Numbered from the stretch's first letter, positions 45,433-54,894 are shown. The stretch is 64,000 nucleotides of DNA from Desulfoarculaceae bacterium (GCA_019429465.1 JAHYIV010000013.1:1-64000); one strand, 5' to 3'. Notes: generated by a model from the sequence alone, not told the origin. Numbers and translations are program-made.

Positions 45433-46439
45433 AAAAAAACACCTCCACCCCCGGCCGCCATGCCTTTCACGGACTGACTCCGGATGTCATCATCACCCTG
45501 GCGGAAAAGAGCCTGGGCGTGCGCTGCACCAATCTCTGCCGCCCCTTGAACAGTTATATCAACCGGGTCTATGAACTGGAGTATGAGGACAGAACCGGCC
45601 TGGTGATCAAGTTTTACCGGCCGGGCCGCTGGTCAAAAAACGGGCTGCTGGACGAACATACCTTTCTCCTCGAACTTGCCGCCCGGGAAATCCCGGTCAT
45701 CGCCCCCTTGAAAATGGCGGATGGCACGACTCTCGGCCAGGTCGGCCGGATATTTTTTGCCTGCTTTGCCAAGTGCGGCGGCCGCAGTTACGATGAGTAT
45801 TCAGAAGAGCAATGGCTGGAACTTGGCCGTCTCATCGGCCGTGTCCATGCCGTGGGGGCCACCCATCCGCCCCGGGAGCGGATCACCATGGCGCCTGACC
45901 GCTCAACAAGAAACCAGGTTGATAGCCTGCTGATAGGCGGGCTGATCCCTGGCGACCTGCGCCACGAATTCACGGAAGTGACGGATGGTCTGATCCGGGA
46001 GATCACTCCCCTCTTTGCCCGGACCCGGATGATCCGCATCCATGGCGACTGCCATTTTTCCAATCTCATCTATCGCCCCGACAATTCCTTTTTCATCATT
46101 GATTTTGATGACATGGCGTCGGGACCGCCTGTCCAGGACTTCTGGATGCTGCTTCCCGGATTGATGGAGGATTCATGGCGGGAGATCAATCTCTTTCTTG
46201 AGGGCTATGAGACCTTTATGGATTTTGACCAGCGCAGCCTGGCGCTCATCGAGCCGCTGCGGGCCATGCGCTATATCCATTATATCGCCTGGTGCGCCCA
46301 CCAGTTCAGCGAGGACGGGGAGTCGCGGGTGGCCCCCAATTTCGGCACCCGTGAATACTGGCGGCAGGAGCTGGGCGATCTGGCCGATCAGCTGGAGCGC
46401 ATCAGGCAGGCGCCCCGGCCGTCAGGGAATATGCTCTAA
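45429..46439 (+). CDS. srkA: Stress-response kinase A (SrkA/YihE family)
   Basis: A 336-residue aminoglycoside-phosphotransferase-fold kinase. The features are FHGLTPDVIITLAEKSLG, LNSYINRVYELEYEDRTGLVIKFYRPGRW with the ATP-binding Lys, HGDCHFSNLIY as the catalytic loop, and FFIIDFDDMASGPPVQDFWML as the DFD-like metal motif. E. coli SrkA counters stress-induced death and acts on Ser/Thr. It is translationally coupled to rnhA. A plain terminator lies further down. Confidence 0.94.
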   Translation: MKKNTSTPGRHAFHGLTPDVIITLAEKSLGVRCTNLCRPLNSYINRVYELEYEDRTGLVIKFYRPGRWSKNGLLDEHTFLLELAAREIPVIAPLKMADGTTLGQVGRIFFACFAKCGGRSYDEYSEEQWLELGRLIGRVHAVGATHPPRERITMAPDRSTRNQVDSLLIGGLIPGDLRHEFTEVTDGLIREITPLFARTRMIRIHGDCHFSNLIYRPDNSFFIIDFDDMASGPPVQDFWMLLPGLMEDSWREINLFLEGYETFMDFDQRSLALIEPLRAMRYIHYIAWCAHQFSEDGESRVAPNFGTREYWRQELGDLADQLERIRQAPRPSGNML

Positions 46440-46525
46440 GAACCGTTCATCCTGAATGCGGCTCAGCCTGGATGGTTGGACCTGGAGCATGGACTTCCGC
46501 ACTCGGGATATTCTTCGCATACTAT

Positions 46526-46558
46526 AAAAAAAGGGGCCGGGATAGATTTCCCGGCCCC
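46526..46558 (-). terminator. Terminator of the second conduit operon
   Basis: GGGGCCGGGA (46533-46542) and TCCCGGCCCC (46549-46558) form a perfect 10-bp stem. On the minus strand seven T residues follow. It lies 52 bp after the last cytochrome stop. Confidence 0.9.
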
Positions 46559-46609
46559 CAAATGATCTGCAAACAGATTGCAACTCAGGTTCTTGTCTGG
46601 CAGCACCTT

Positions 46610-48472
46610 TTATTCAGGATACCAAGTCTTGTTGGTGTGAGGATAGATAAAATCAAGGGTGTCAAATTTGATATGACAGGCACCGTTGCAGGTCGTATTG
46701 GTGCCCGTGGAAACCGCCGTCATGGTATCGGACTGGTCGGGACGGAGAAAGTTCACATCCGCCGGGCTGGATGCGTCAAAATGGGCATCCGTACCGACCC
46801 CGGCCCCGTTATGACAGCGACTGCAGGTCTGATCGGCGACACCGCTGATGGTGATGGTATGACCAAGTCGATTGTGCTGGCCCTGGCGATTGGGCCGCTG
46901 GTCTCCAGCCGGATCGCCACCGTCTGGCGGCAGGCTGTGACAGGAAACACAGCCGCTGGCATTTGCCACCGGATCAACCGCATGGCAGGCGGTACAGGCC
47001 GGACCTGTGCCTCCACCAAGGGCGGCGCCATGGCAGAGCGTGCAAGCCGTAAATCCTGTGACATCCGCATGGCTATAAGTATTATCGTACCAGTGGGTTT
47101 TATCCCTGACATCGGCCGACGGGTGGGCGGTGTTGTCATTGTGGCACGACTCGCAGCCGTTGCCACCGACCCGGTTGATCCCAACATTAAAACGCGGGTT
47201 GGTCCCGGCCTGGGCATGGCAGGGCTGGCAGTCTGCCATGCCGCCTGGGAAGGCCGCGGTCAGTCCTTTGGCGGCCGGTCCGTGGTAAAGAGGGTTGAAA
47301 AACGTTCCATCCAACGGGTGGGGAACCGCATCACCAAAACCAAAATCACCCAAGGCCACGGGCAAAGCGGAGTCGGACAGCCGATGACCGCTGTCATTGG
47401 CATGGCAGGCTGCAGTACAACCAAAATTCGTCTGGTCATAGCCGGGGCTGGCGTTCATGTCGATCCGGCCATTCCAGTGATTCCCCTGGGTATTGGTGGA
47501 ATTGTCAAAGCGCAGGTAGTTTGTGGACGTGGTAAAACCGCCGCCCGTGCTGGACTCCTTCATGCCGTGGCAGACGACACAGGTGTCATGGGCAGCGACA
47601 TCGGCGACATTGCCGTGGGCCACTCCGACAGAAGCAGCGATATCGGTTGTGCCATCGGGGGGATACCCATGACAGGCAGTGCAGTCAAGGGTAAAGGTGG
47701 TGGTTGAATTGTGGCAGTTCAGACAACTGACACCGACCCCACCAACGCCATTCAGGTTGGCACCGTGACACAGGGTGCAACTTTTCTCGATAGTGCCGGC
47801 GGCTGTCGAATAATGGAAGGTGGCATTCGGGCCGGCCCAGTCGGCAGGATGGGCATAGTTGGTGCCGTGGCAACCCTCACAACCGGTCCCATTGACGCTG
47901 TCGATCCCGATATTGAACCGGGGATTGCTTCCCGGGCCGCCTGGCTGGCCATGGCAGTCCTGACAGATCGTCAGATCAGCCTTGGCAACAGGACCATGAT
48001 TGGCGCCATTCAGAAAGGTGGTGTCAAGGGGGTGCGGCACATGACCGGGCCCTTCCGCGTGACAGCGGCGGCCGTCAAAATCGGCGGAAAAGCAGCCGGG
48101 CGCCGCCGGGCTGCCACCCAGGTTGGCACCGTGGCACTTGGCACAGGAAGTGGAACCGTTGGCCGTCGCATAGCCGCGATGGCTGGCGTACGGATCGGTC
48201 CAGTCGGCCGGATGGATGCTCAAGGGTGGTGTGGTGTTGTAGGAGTGGCAGGAATAGCAACTGGCCACCCCTGCGCCTCCCCGCAGGTCTGCTCCGTGGC
48301 AGAAGACGCAGTCGGCTGATCCGGGAGAAGCCTGGGCGTCCGCGGCATGAGTCTTGATCCAGCCCAGCGGGTGCGCTTGATTGTCAGCAGGCGCACTGGC
48401 ATTGTCACTGGAACAGCCGGTTATGGCGAGGGACAGGAGCAGCAAAAACAATAAGGCAGATCGACGCATCAT
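46610..48472 (-). CDS. Large multihaem cytochrome c lipoprotein, 15 standard and up to 3 unusual haem sites
   Basis: A 620-residue outer-membrane lipoprotein (lipobox ITGC). I count fifteen CxxCH motifs, two CxxxCH (CTAACH and CNGACH), and one possible C-x9-CH (CFSADFDGRRCH), so 15 to 18 haems. The chain is built from repeats of the type CHG(A/Y)xxxG...H, with recurrent HPLD.TF(L/F)N..NHGP and NPRFN(V/I)GI units and a CxxCHxxPPDG motif seen twice, recalling the large Geobacter multihaem surface proteins. The start (ATGATG) is the stop-overlap of the pentahaem gene. It is likely the surface-exposed, electron-delivering component of the second conduit. Its antisense strand shows long false frames. 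Confidence 0.9.
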   Translation of the reverse strand: MMRRSALLFLLLLSLAITGCSSDNASAPADNQAHPLGWIKTHAADAQASPGSADCVFCHGADLRGGAGVASCYSCHSYNTTPPLSIHPADWTDPYASHRGYATANGSTSCAKCHGANLGGSPAAPGCFSADFDGRRCHAEGPGHVPHPLDTTFLNGANHGPVAKADLTICQDCHGQPGGPGSNPRFNIGIDSVNGTGCEGCHGTNYAHPADWAGPNATFHYSTAAGTIEKSCTLCHGANLNGVGGVGVSCLNCHNSTTTFTLDCTACHGYPPDGTTDIAASVGVAHGNVADVAAHDTCVVCHGMKESSTGGGFTTSTNYLRFDNSTNTQGNHWNGRIDMNASPGYDQTNFGCTAACHANDSGHRLSDSALPVALGDFGFGDAVPHPLDGTFFNPLYHGPAAKGLTAAFPGGMADCQPCHAQAGTNPRFNVGINRVGGNGCESCHNDNTAHPSADVRDKTHWYDNTYSHADVTGFTACTLCHGAALGGGTGPACTACHAVDPVANASGCVSCHSLPPDGGDPAGDQRPNRQGQHNRLGHTITISGVADQTCSRCHNGAGVGTDAHFDASSPADVNFLRPDQSDTMTAVSTGTNTTCNGACHIKFDTLDFIYPHTNKTWYPE

Positions 48473-48951
48473 CTCTTCCCCCCGTGACAGGGCGCGCAGG
48501 TCTGCGACGCCTTTGGATTGCCGTGACAGCGAAAACAGGAGGTTGGATCAACCCGCCCGTCGATTCGGTGCCGGCTCAGGTAATCACCCCGGTGCGGCAT
48601 CTGCCGATAGGTCTCCGCCTGGTTCTTCAATGAAGGCTTCAGTTCTACCCGCGTGGCGTGGCAGTCGTTACAGTAGCTGGGCTGGTGGCACATGGCGCAT
48701 ACCTGCTCATGCTGATTTGCCTGCTGGAGGTGGGTCTGCAGCCAGGTTGGGGTGTGGTTGAAGCTGCCGAAGGCCAGCTTTTCCCCGCGCGCATCGTGAC
48801 AGTTGGTGCACTGCGTCGGCGCCTCCCCCAGATCCGCCGTCGTCTGATGATATCTCGGCAGAGCCATTCCGCTGTCCAGCGCCGCGCAGGCCCCCAGGCC
48901 GAGCAGCAGCAGACTCACTCCCGCCCCTATCCAACTTTTTGTATACATCAT
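48469..48951 (-). CDS. Pentahaem cytochrome c lipoprotein
   Basis: A 160-residue lipoprotein (lipobox LGAC) with five CxxCH sites: CTNCH, CAMCH, CNDCH, CFRCH and CAPCH. It is small and compact, with haem motifs both in a mid-chain triad and at the C-terminus (CAPCHGGKR). The gene overlaps the next by ATGA. It is likely the periplasm-facing plug of the barrel, like the MtrA position but shorter. An MtrA-type decahaem protein is not seen in this locus. Confidence 0.9.
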   Translation of the reverse strand: MMYTKSWIGAGVSLLLLGLGACAALDSGMALPRYHQTTADLGEAPTQCTNCHDARGEKLAFGSFNHTPTWLQTHLQQANQHEQVCAMCHQPSYCNDCHATRVELKPSLKNQAETYRQMPHRGDYLSRHRIDGRVDPTSCFRCHGNPKASQTCAPCHGGKR

Positions 48952-48980
48952 TTCGTCTCCTGAACGTAATTGTGGGGTTA

Positions 48981-50273
48981 TTACAGTGTCTTACCAAAAC
49001 GGTAGCTGGCCGTCAGCATCCCCCGCAGGTCGTGGTCAAAGTACGGATCGCGGCTGTAGTCGGCGGACAGCTTCAGCTCAAGGGTATCAGCCAGAAACTT
49101 CTTGCCGACCCCCAAGGAGATAAACAGCGAGCTGTCCTCACCGTAGATCGCCTGGTCGTAGCCGACAAAGAGCAGATCGCCGCTGATAAACCCGATCGGG
49201 CAGCCTGCCGGCAGCTGATCCCAGTAGCTGAAGAGACGGAACAGGGTGTAGTCGTTCTGCGCCGTATCGCCGTCCATATAACCGAGCTCGCCGCCGATCC
49301 GGCTGTGTCCCGCTCCGGTCGACCAGGTAGCCTGGGCACCGGAATAGCGGGAGCTGTCGTCAAAAATCTCGTAGTCGTAATGCTTGGCCTTGGCCACCAG
49401 GATCCAGGACTTACCGACCGGCAAGGTCAGGTCGGCGCCGCCGACACGCAGCCTCTCGCCGGTGTCGGCGAGATAGCGGAAGGGGCCGGCACTGTTGATG
49501 CCGGTGCTGAAGTAGTCTTCGTACTGGAATTCCTGAAAATAGGGGCGCAGCGCCACCGGACCAAGGGGCAGGCGCAGCTCGTAGGAGTGTTCGCCCCAGC
49601 CCTCGCTCTCCAGGTTGTACGAGGAGAGGCCGTAGAGGCTGACGTCGTAGGGCAGGTAGGCCGACAGGTCGATGCCGGTCATCTCGCCGGCGTTGTCGCT
49701 GTCATTGCGGATCTTCTTGTAGGAGAGACCGAGATCATACCAGGAAGCCAGGTGAGAGGCCAGACGGCCGCCGTAGATGCTGTCGCCGCTGCTGCCGCTC
49801 TCGCTGTTGAGCGCCACCGGCTGCCCGGCGTAGAGTGAGCCGGAAAAGTAGCGCCCCAGGTCGGAGCTGAACCGCACCCCGTCGACGGCATCATTGGCCA
49901 CCCCCTCGAACACCTGCTGCCGGCCGAGCCGGGCGTTGAAGCGGGCCTCCTTACGGCTGTATTCAAGGTATCCGTAGAGCAGCTCGCCCTCCGTGTCGTC
50001 GCTGTAATAGTCGTTATTGGCCAGATCAGCGCGTCCCCAGCCGTACATGTGGAAGGCCAGGCCCGGCTCGCCTGGCGAGTCGATGTCAAGTCGCAGGTAC
50101 TCGTACAAGGGCATCACCGCCGCATCCTTCTCTGTGGCGGTGCTCCGCTCGAAGGCCCGGAGGATGGTGTCGGACTTGAAATTGATCTCCGCGGCAGAAA
50201 CAGAAAGAGGCATACAGAGTATCCCCATTATTGCCAACCAGAAAAAACGCCCCGACCATTCAGTCATTATCAT
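48981..50273 (-). CDS. Outer-membrane beta-barrel of the second conduit
   Basis: A 430-residue exported barrel with signal peptide (FFWLAIMGILCMPLSVSAA) and many strand pairs rich in aromatic and acidic residues, for example RADLANNDYYSDDTEGELLYGYLEYSR and SYELRLPLGPVALRPYFQEF. It ends LTASYRFGKTL, without a terminal Phe but with a Phe three residues from the end of the strand. No haem site. As the first gene of a three-gene unit with cytochromes it is probably the pore sheath, a role akin to MtrB or OmbB. I do not recognise a closer family. Two start codons six bases apart (50273, 50267) are both possible. Confidence 0.83.
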   Translation of the reverse strand: MIMTEWSGRFFWLAIMGILCMPLSVSAAEINFKSDTILRAFERSTATEKDAAVMPLYEYLRLDIDSPGEPGLAFHMYGWGRADLANNDYYSDDTEGELLYGYLEYSRKEARFNARLGRQQVFEGVANDAVDGVRFSSDLGRYFSGSLYAGQPVALNSESGSSGDSIYGGRLASHLASWYDLGLSYKKIRNDSDNAGEMTGIDLSAYLPYDVSLYGLSSYNLESEGWGEHSYELRLPLGPVALRPYFQEFQYEDYFSTGINSAGPFRYLADTGERLRVGGADLTLPVGKSWILVAKAKHYDYEIFDDSSRYSGAQATWSTGAGHSRIGGELGYMDGDTAQNDYTLFRLFSYWDQLPAGCPIGFISGDLLFVGYDQAIYGEDSSLFISLGVGKKFLADTLELKLSADYSRDPYFDHDLRGMLTASYRFGKTL

Positions 50274-50931
50274 GCTGCCCCCCTGAACAAGGTAAAAGAT
50301 CCTTGAATATCCAAATAATACAAGCTCTTCCTAAAAAGAAATAAAAAACGATAGCCTACTCAAACAACTAAATAAATGAAACAAAAAAGAGAGATGCTTT
50401 TGGAAAAAGGGCATCCAGCGACGCCAGAAGGAGAATGCCAATAAAGCAACGGTTTATTTTGCAGGCCGGACTTCAACAGTCCAAATTATTCTTTCTCATA
50501 AGATTGAACATTTTGCAAGAGGCGCAATCGCTTTTCACTCATCATATGAGTCCTTCCTCACCAGAAAATCCTGCTGGCTCACCTCTCACAACTTGCATCC
50601 TACCTGATTCCGGGACGGCCAGATTCATGAGATGCGGCCCAAGGTCGCGACCGCCCATCAAGTAGCCGGCCGCCCCGGCGGAGGGAAAAACAGGGAGATA
50701 TGTGGGACATGGCCGGGATATCGGCCAGACAAATCAGGCCGTTACAGACCAAAAACAGGGGATGGGTCTGGCCCTGATCGGTTGCCGGTGCCATTCGACA
50801 GCAGTAGGAATCGTATGCTTTACATGGTTTTTACAATCCTGATGGCATCCAGAACCTGGCGGGTTGGATGGTTTTTTACTCAACCGATAACGTTGGCTGC
50901 ATCCCAGAGGGTGTGCCCCTGGTGTTTTTTT
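50274..50931. other. Intergenic region between the decahaem and barrel genes, no gene seen
   Basis: A 660-bp gap on an operon-like strand. It begins (minus direction) after the decahaem terminator and leads into the barrel gene, so it probably holds the barrel promoter. A plus-strand frame from 50632 crosses the terminator and is not credible. No repeat family seen elsewhere in the window is found here. Confidence 0.45.
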
Positions 50932-50965
50932 AAAAAAAAGAGGGCGGACCTTACGGCCCGCCCTC
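50932..50965 (-). terminator. Terminator after the decahaem lipoprotein gene
   Basis: On the minus strand GAGGGCGGGCC and GGTCCGCCCTC pair around GTAA and are followed by eight T residues. It lies 52 bp after the stop and shows that the decahaem gene is a separate transcript or is attenuated from the barrel genes. Confidence 0.92.
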
Positions 50966-51016
50966 CGGTGTACTCGTGGAAATTCAGAGTTCTTCTTCTA
51001 AATCTTCCAGTTAGGA

Positions 51017-53254
51017 TTAATTGGAAATATCAAAAGCTCTATCAGCACCATGGCAGACAGCGCATGCATTTTCGTTTTGTTCCATGTGCTCAACAGCAGC
51101 CCCACCATCATGACAACCGATACACGGTGTTAGGGACATTCCGGTCGTCTGGTACGAGGTGTTGCCCGAATCATGGCAAGTCTCGCAACGGAGGACATTC
51201 TGCGGATAGGTTATTTCCGACCAATTGTAGCCAAGGAGATCGCCAGATACGGAGGCATCGTGTATCGCATGCACCCGGTTAGCGATCGGATCAGCGTGGT
51301 TACCGGATTTATCATGGCAGGCAATACAACCGTCAGTTCCGAAGTAACTGCGGTGATACGTGCTGGTCCAGTCAGCCAGATTATGACAACTGATACAACC
51401 ATCGCCGGCAACCTTCAACTCTTCCGTGGCCGTCCCGACCTGGAAGGTTGTAATTGCCCAACCGTCTATTTTATAGTTACGTTTGCCGACGAGCCTACTA
51501 TCAGGATGACCAATGGCAGCCATTACCATGTAAGTGCCTGGCTCAAGGTCCTTGGGAATCGGCAGCAGTTGATACTTGAATCCTTCGGCATCGGTTTTGA
51601 CCTGAGCATCGGTATTCACAATGTCATCAGCAGTTCCAGGAAGCCTGTCTGTCCCCCAAAGAGTGCTTAACATGCTGTGACTCTGGGTTGGCAGCTTTGC
51701 TGGATCTGTTTTGAGCGCTTCTATAAAGGCAGGATCCGTGGTTGAATTGGTAGTTAAGACCGGTACCGCCTTGGCACGCGGTCCATAGACGTACAGATTG
51801 GCATCAGTGAAAGATACACCTTGAATATCGGTGTAGTTACCGGTTGCACCTGTAACGGTAACCTTAACCAGGGGCGCTTCACCAGCTTCATAGACACCAT
51901 CACCATTGGCGTCGGCGCTCATGGTAATGGTAGAGGTGTACACCGGTACGTTGGATACAAGCGGAGCGTTTTTAAGCGTCGTCACCGCATGGGCATTGGT
52001 GACACTCTGGCCGACGCCTTTTCCAGTAGCGGGATGACAAAATTTACAACCGGTGTTATTGGCCTGCGCGCCACCACTATGGGTGGGGGCGGCTCCAGTG
52101 AACGTGGTGTCAATATGACAGGTCACGCAGACCTCGGCGGTGGGGTTGTTCTTCCAGTTGTCGATTTTATCACCGGTACCCAAATCGTTACCACTGGCGG
52201 TGTGGCAGACCACACAGTCATTGATAACTTGCGGGTAGGTGACAGCGCCATAGCCTTTACCGCCGATCCTGTTGTTATCCCAATCTCCCATATCAATGGC
52301 GGCATGGATTTTGTGAATCAAATTGGGCAGGAATGCCATTCTTGTATCGGCGCTCCTACCAGACAGTGGCGAATGGCACACGACGCAGGACATGTCGAAA
52401 TAGCTACTGGCGTGCGCGGCCTTATCCATCTGCTCGCTGTGACAGCTTTGACAGGCTTCAAGGGTGGTGTACTGGTTTTGCTTGTCGATCGGTGTCGCTA
52501 CCGCGTCAAGTGCAGGCGCTGCCGCAATGTCAAAAGTAGTGGCATCACCATTAGTATCTAACGGCAATGGAGCGGCAGCGTTATTGGAGATCCTGATAAA
52601 TACCCGTTTTGCATTAGCATCGGCGTACTCATTGTTATTTGCCCTTGTGGCCGATTTAGTACCAAAGGCTACCGGCGCGGTGTAGACGTAGTCGCCAGTC
52701 GCTGCGTTAGTAGTATCAAGAGTGCCCGTGCCCGTTTCGTACATCCAGTTCTCAAAATAATCGCTGCCATAGGTTTTGGTAGCGCCAGCAGCACCATCCA
52801 GATCAACCGTCACAGTGCCAGCTTTGATCAAGTCGGCGATAACAACGCGTAGATTTTGTACTGCAAGAGTCGTGTAAGGTTCGCCAGCAGCATCTTTAAC
52901 GTTGAACGTGACAACCGGAAAACCACCGACATTTGAAACTTCGGTGATGGCCGCGGCCAGATTTTGCCGTTTGACCTGCAGCGTGCCATCGGATTTGTAC
53001 ATGTGTGATGCGCTACGAATGCCGAGGGCACCATCGACACCATCTTTACCATCGACACCATCTTTACCATCGACACCATCGATACCATCGACACCATCTT
53101 TACCATCGACACCAGCGATACCATCTTTACCATCGACACCAGCGATACCATTTTTCCCGTCGTCGCCGGAACAGCCCGTCATAGCCAGGGTGGCACTGAG
53201 CAGCCCTACCAACAACAGAGATTTTAGCCCAAAGGGCCTTATTCCACTTTCCAT
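51017..53254 (-). CDS. OmcA/MtrC-family decahaem surface cytochrome with collagen-like stalk
   Basis: A 745-residue lipoprotein (lipobox MTGC at about residue 28) with ten CxxCH sites in two sets of five, the layout of the MtrC/OmcA family: CQSCH, CVVCH, CVVCH, CVTCH and CKFCH in the first set, and CISCH, CIACH, CETCH, CIGCH and CAVCH in the second. Between them is a beta-rich domain (about 440-590), and another precedes the first set (about 85-265). Immediately after the lipid site there are about fifteen Gly-X-Y triplets (GKDGIAGVDGKDGVDG type), a collagen-like run. The ATG follows AAGGAG seven bases before. This surface protein would hand electrons to extracellular acceptors or partner cells. 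A stalk of this kind is not part of the standard family. Confidence 0.93.
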   Translation of the reverse strand: MESGIRPFGLKSLLLVGLLSATLAMTGCSGDDGKNGIAGVDGKDGIAGVDGKDGVDGIDGVDGKDGVDGKDGVDGALGIRSASHMYKSDGTLQVKRQNLAAAITEVSNVGGFPVVTFNVKDAAGEPYTTLAVQNLRVVIADLIKAGTVTVDLDGAAGATKTYGSDYFENWMYETGTGTLDTTNAATGDYVYTAPVAFGTKSATRANNNEYADANAKRVFIRISNNAAAPLPLDTNGDATTFDIAAAPALDAVATPIDKQNQYTTLEACQSCHSEQMDKAAHASSYFDMSCVVCHSPLSGRSADTRMAFLPNLIHKIHAAIDMGDWDNNRIGGKGYGAVTYPQVINDCVVCHTASGNDLGTGDKIDNWKNNPTAEVCVTCHIDTTFTGAAPTHSGGAQANNTGCKFCHPATGKGVGQSVTNAHAVTTLKNAPLVSNVPVYTSTITMSADANGDGVYEAGEAPLVKVTVTGATGNYTDIQGVSFTDANLYVYGPRAKAVPVLTTNSTTDPAFIEALKTDPAKLPTQSHSMLSTLWGTDRLPGTADDIVNTDAQVKTDAEGFKYQLLPIPKDLEPGTYMVMAAIGHPDSRLVGKRNYKIDGWAITTFQVGTATEELKVAGDGCISCHNLADWTSTYHRSYFGTDGCIACHDKSGNHADPIANRVHAIHDASVSGDLLGYNWSEITYPQNVLRCETCHDSGNTSYQTTGMSLTPCIGCHDGGAAVEHMEQNENACAVCHGADRAFDISN

Positions 53255-53883
53255 TCTTTGCTCCTTAATAAAGTGAGGGAATTTCTTTATTCACAAGAAA
53301 GGCGCCCCCCTATTAGCGTTCCCTTCCCTGCAGACATCTTGCAGCCTTACGATACATCTTGGAACAAAGAAATTTGACACCAAGCAATGCAAGCTTGCTG
53401 TCAATAAGGAATGCAAACTGGATTAAACAGAACCTGACTCAAGCCGACACTGCCCCTGAATCAATGGATTATCGCTGTATCAGATCTACTTTTGTTGCGA
53501 GTGCAACACTGTAACCGGGGGTCTCTCTCTTCGCCGTATATCCATGCAATGTTTATTTTTTATACATGGATACTTTTAACTCATTATGAACCTAATTTTT
53601 TCACATGTCAAATAAATAAACTCATTTATTGCGCAGCTGACTTTTTTTAAAGGACCCTCTACAAGTTCCTTCATTTTCAGCAAATTCAAATTGACAAATC
53701 AAGGGAGGTCTTGTTAAAAAGATGTGGGGATATGGGGAATATCCTGCAGTTTCAGCCGGGATTTCTGTCCGCCGAATCCACATCCAGCGTCCTTCCTCCA
53801 TCAAAAAAAGTGAAGTTCCCGTTTAATTGACGGGTGCTGTTTTTTTTGATGCAGAACAAGGCAATTTTCTTTACAGTGCCGTC
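53255..53883. other. Divergent intergenic region between decahaem cytochrome and type II secretion operon
   Basis: A 630-bp AT-rich region that must hold both promoters. The only structure I see is a small inverted repeat, GTATATCCATG ... CATGGATAC, at about 53535-53573. No small gene with a good ribosome site was found. Confidence 0.4.
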
Positions 53884-54894
53884 ATGATAGCCATGGTCGA
53901 ACACAAGAGATATATTTACTGGCAGCAACGCCTCAGAGAACAAGGGCCCCAGATCCTGATCCCTCTCATCTCCCTGGTGCTGATCCTGTTGACTGCCCAG
54001 GGCTCGGCCCGCTTAAGCTGGCGGCTTTTTGACCTCGTCCGCCCGAGCCAGCAGGGAGCAGTCTCCACCACCGCCGCCGGGCCTGTTGACAGCGGCGGGA
54101 TCGCTCGTCCGGAGAGGACCTCGCCGGCCCAGGAGCTGACAAAGCTGCATCTCTTCGGCCAGGCCGGCGGTATGACCGTCGCCACCCTGCCCAATGCCCG
54201 CGATCTGCCGCGGACGACCCTCCGGCTGGCCCTCATCGGCGTCATCTTCAGCTCCAATCAGGAGAAAGCGGTGGCCATTATCCAGGAAAAGGAATCAACA
54301 AAAGAGGCCGCCATCTACGGAGTGGGCGACCAGCTGCCCGGAAGCTCCGTGCTCCGTGAGATCCTTACCGACCGGGTCATCCTGCTGCGGGCAGGGAACC
54401 ACGAGATCCTGCTTCTTGAGGATCTGTCGTCCACTGCCGCCCCCGGCATGGCAAAAAAAACCACGCCGACGGTCGATAGAGCCGCCAGGAGAGCGGAGAC
54501 ACGACCTCGACCGCCAAGCCAGCCGCGCGAAGACGATGGCGACGCAGGAAACGGCGGGAATGGTACCAGTGCCAGCCTGAATATCAATCGTGAGGACCTC
54601 AATGAGCGCATAGCCGATCTCCAGGCCCTGGCCAGCGAGATCAGCGCCGAGGTCTATCAGGTGGAGGGTGCCCAGCAGGGCTATCGGCTCCAGGCCGGCA
54701 GCGGCAGCGAGCTCCTGGGCCAGCTGGGCCTGAGGAGCGGCGATGTCCTGACCGAGGTCAACGGCATGCCCCTCAGCAGTGCCGGCGATGCCATGCAGGC
54801 CTACACCAAAGCCAAGAATGAAGAAATGATCCAGATCCAGTTTATCAGGGACGGTAAACCGCAAACCGTGGAATATTTCATCGGCCAGCCCTGA
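53884..54894 (+). CDS. gspC: Type II secretion inner-membrane protein GspC
   Basis: Links the inner-membrane platform of type II secretion to the secretin. The 336-residue protein has a short cytoplasmic N-terminus, one membrane helix (ILIPLISLVLILLTAQGS), an HR domain (about 90-185, with TTLRLALIGVIFSS and AIYGVGDQLPG), a charged linker and a C-terminal PDZ domain (SELLGQLGLRSGDVLTEVNGMPLS). The start is not sharp: ATG at 53884 or 53893 fits best, since upstream codons in the frame look non-coding and no good ribosome site is seen. Confidence 0.88.
   Translation: MIAMVEHKRYIYWQQRLREQGPQILIPLISLVLILLTAQGSARLSWRLFDLVRPSQQGAVSTTAAGPVDSGGIARPERTSPAQELTKLHLFGQAGGMTVATLPNARDLPRTTLRLALIGVIFSSNQEKAVAIIQEKESTKEAAIYGVGDQLPGSSVLREILTDRVILLRAGNHEILLLEDLSSTAAPGMAKKTTPTVDRAARRAETRPRPPSQPREDDGDAGNGGNGTSASLNINREDLNERIADLQALASEISAEVYQVEGAQQGYRLQAGSGSELLGQLGLRSGDVLTEVNGMPLSSAGDAMQAYTKAKNEEMIQIQFIRDGKPQTVEYFIGQP

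Noticed and set aside
46472-48319. Long plus-strand open frames (411 and 202 codons) opposite the large cytochrome
   Set aside because: They mirror the repetitive CxxCH cytochrome on the minus strand and give Gly/Ala/Arg-rich translations without a domain.
50632-51282. 216-codon plus-strand frame
   Set aside because: It crosses a strong terminator and the 3' end of the decahaem gene, and has no recognisable motif.
52828-53276. Open frames on both strands rich in VSMVKM or PSTPSLPS
   Set aside because: They are shadows of the Gly-X-Y tandem repeat in the decahaem gene.
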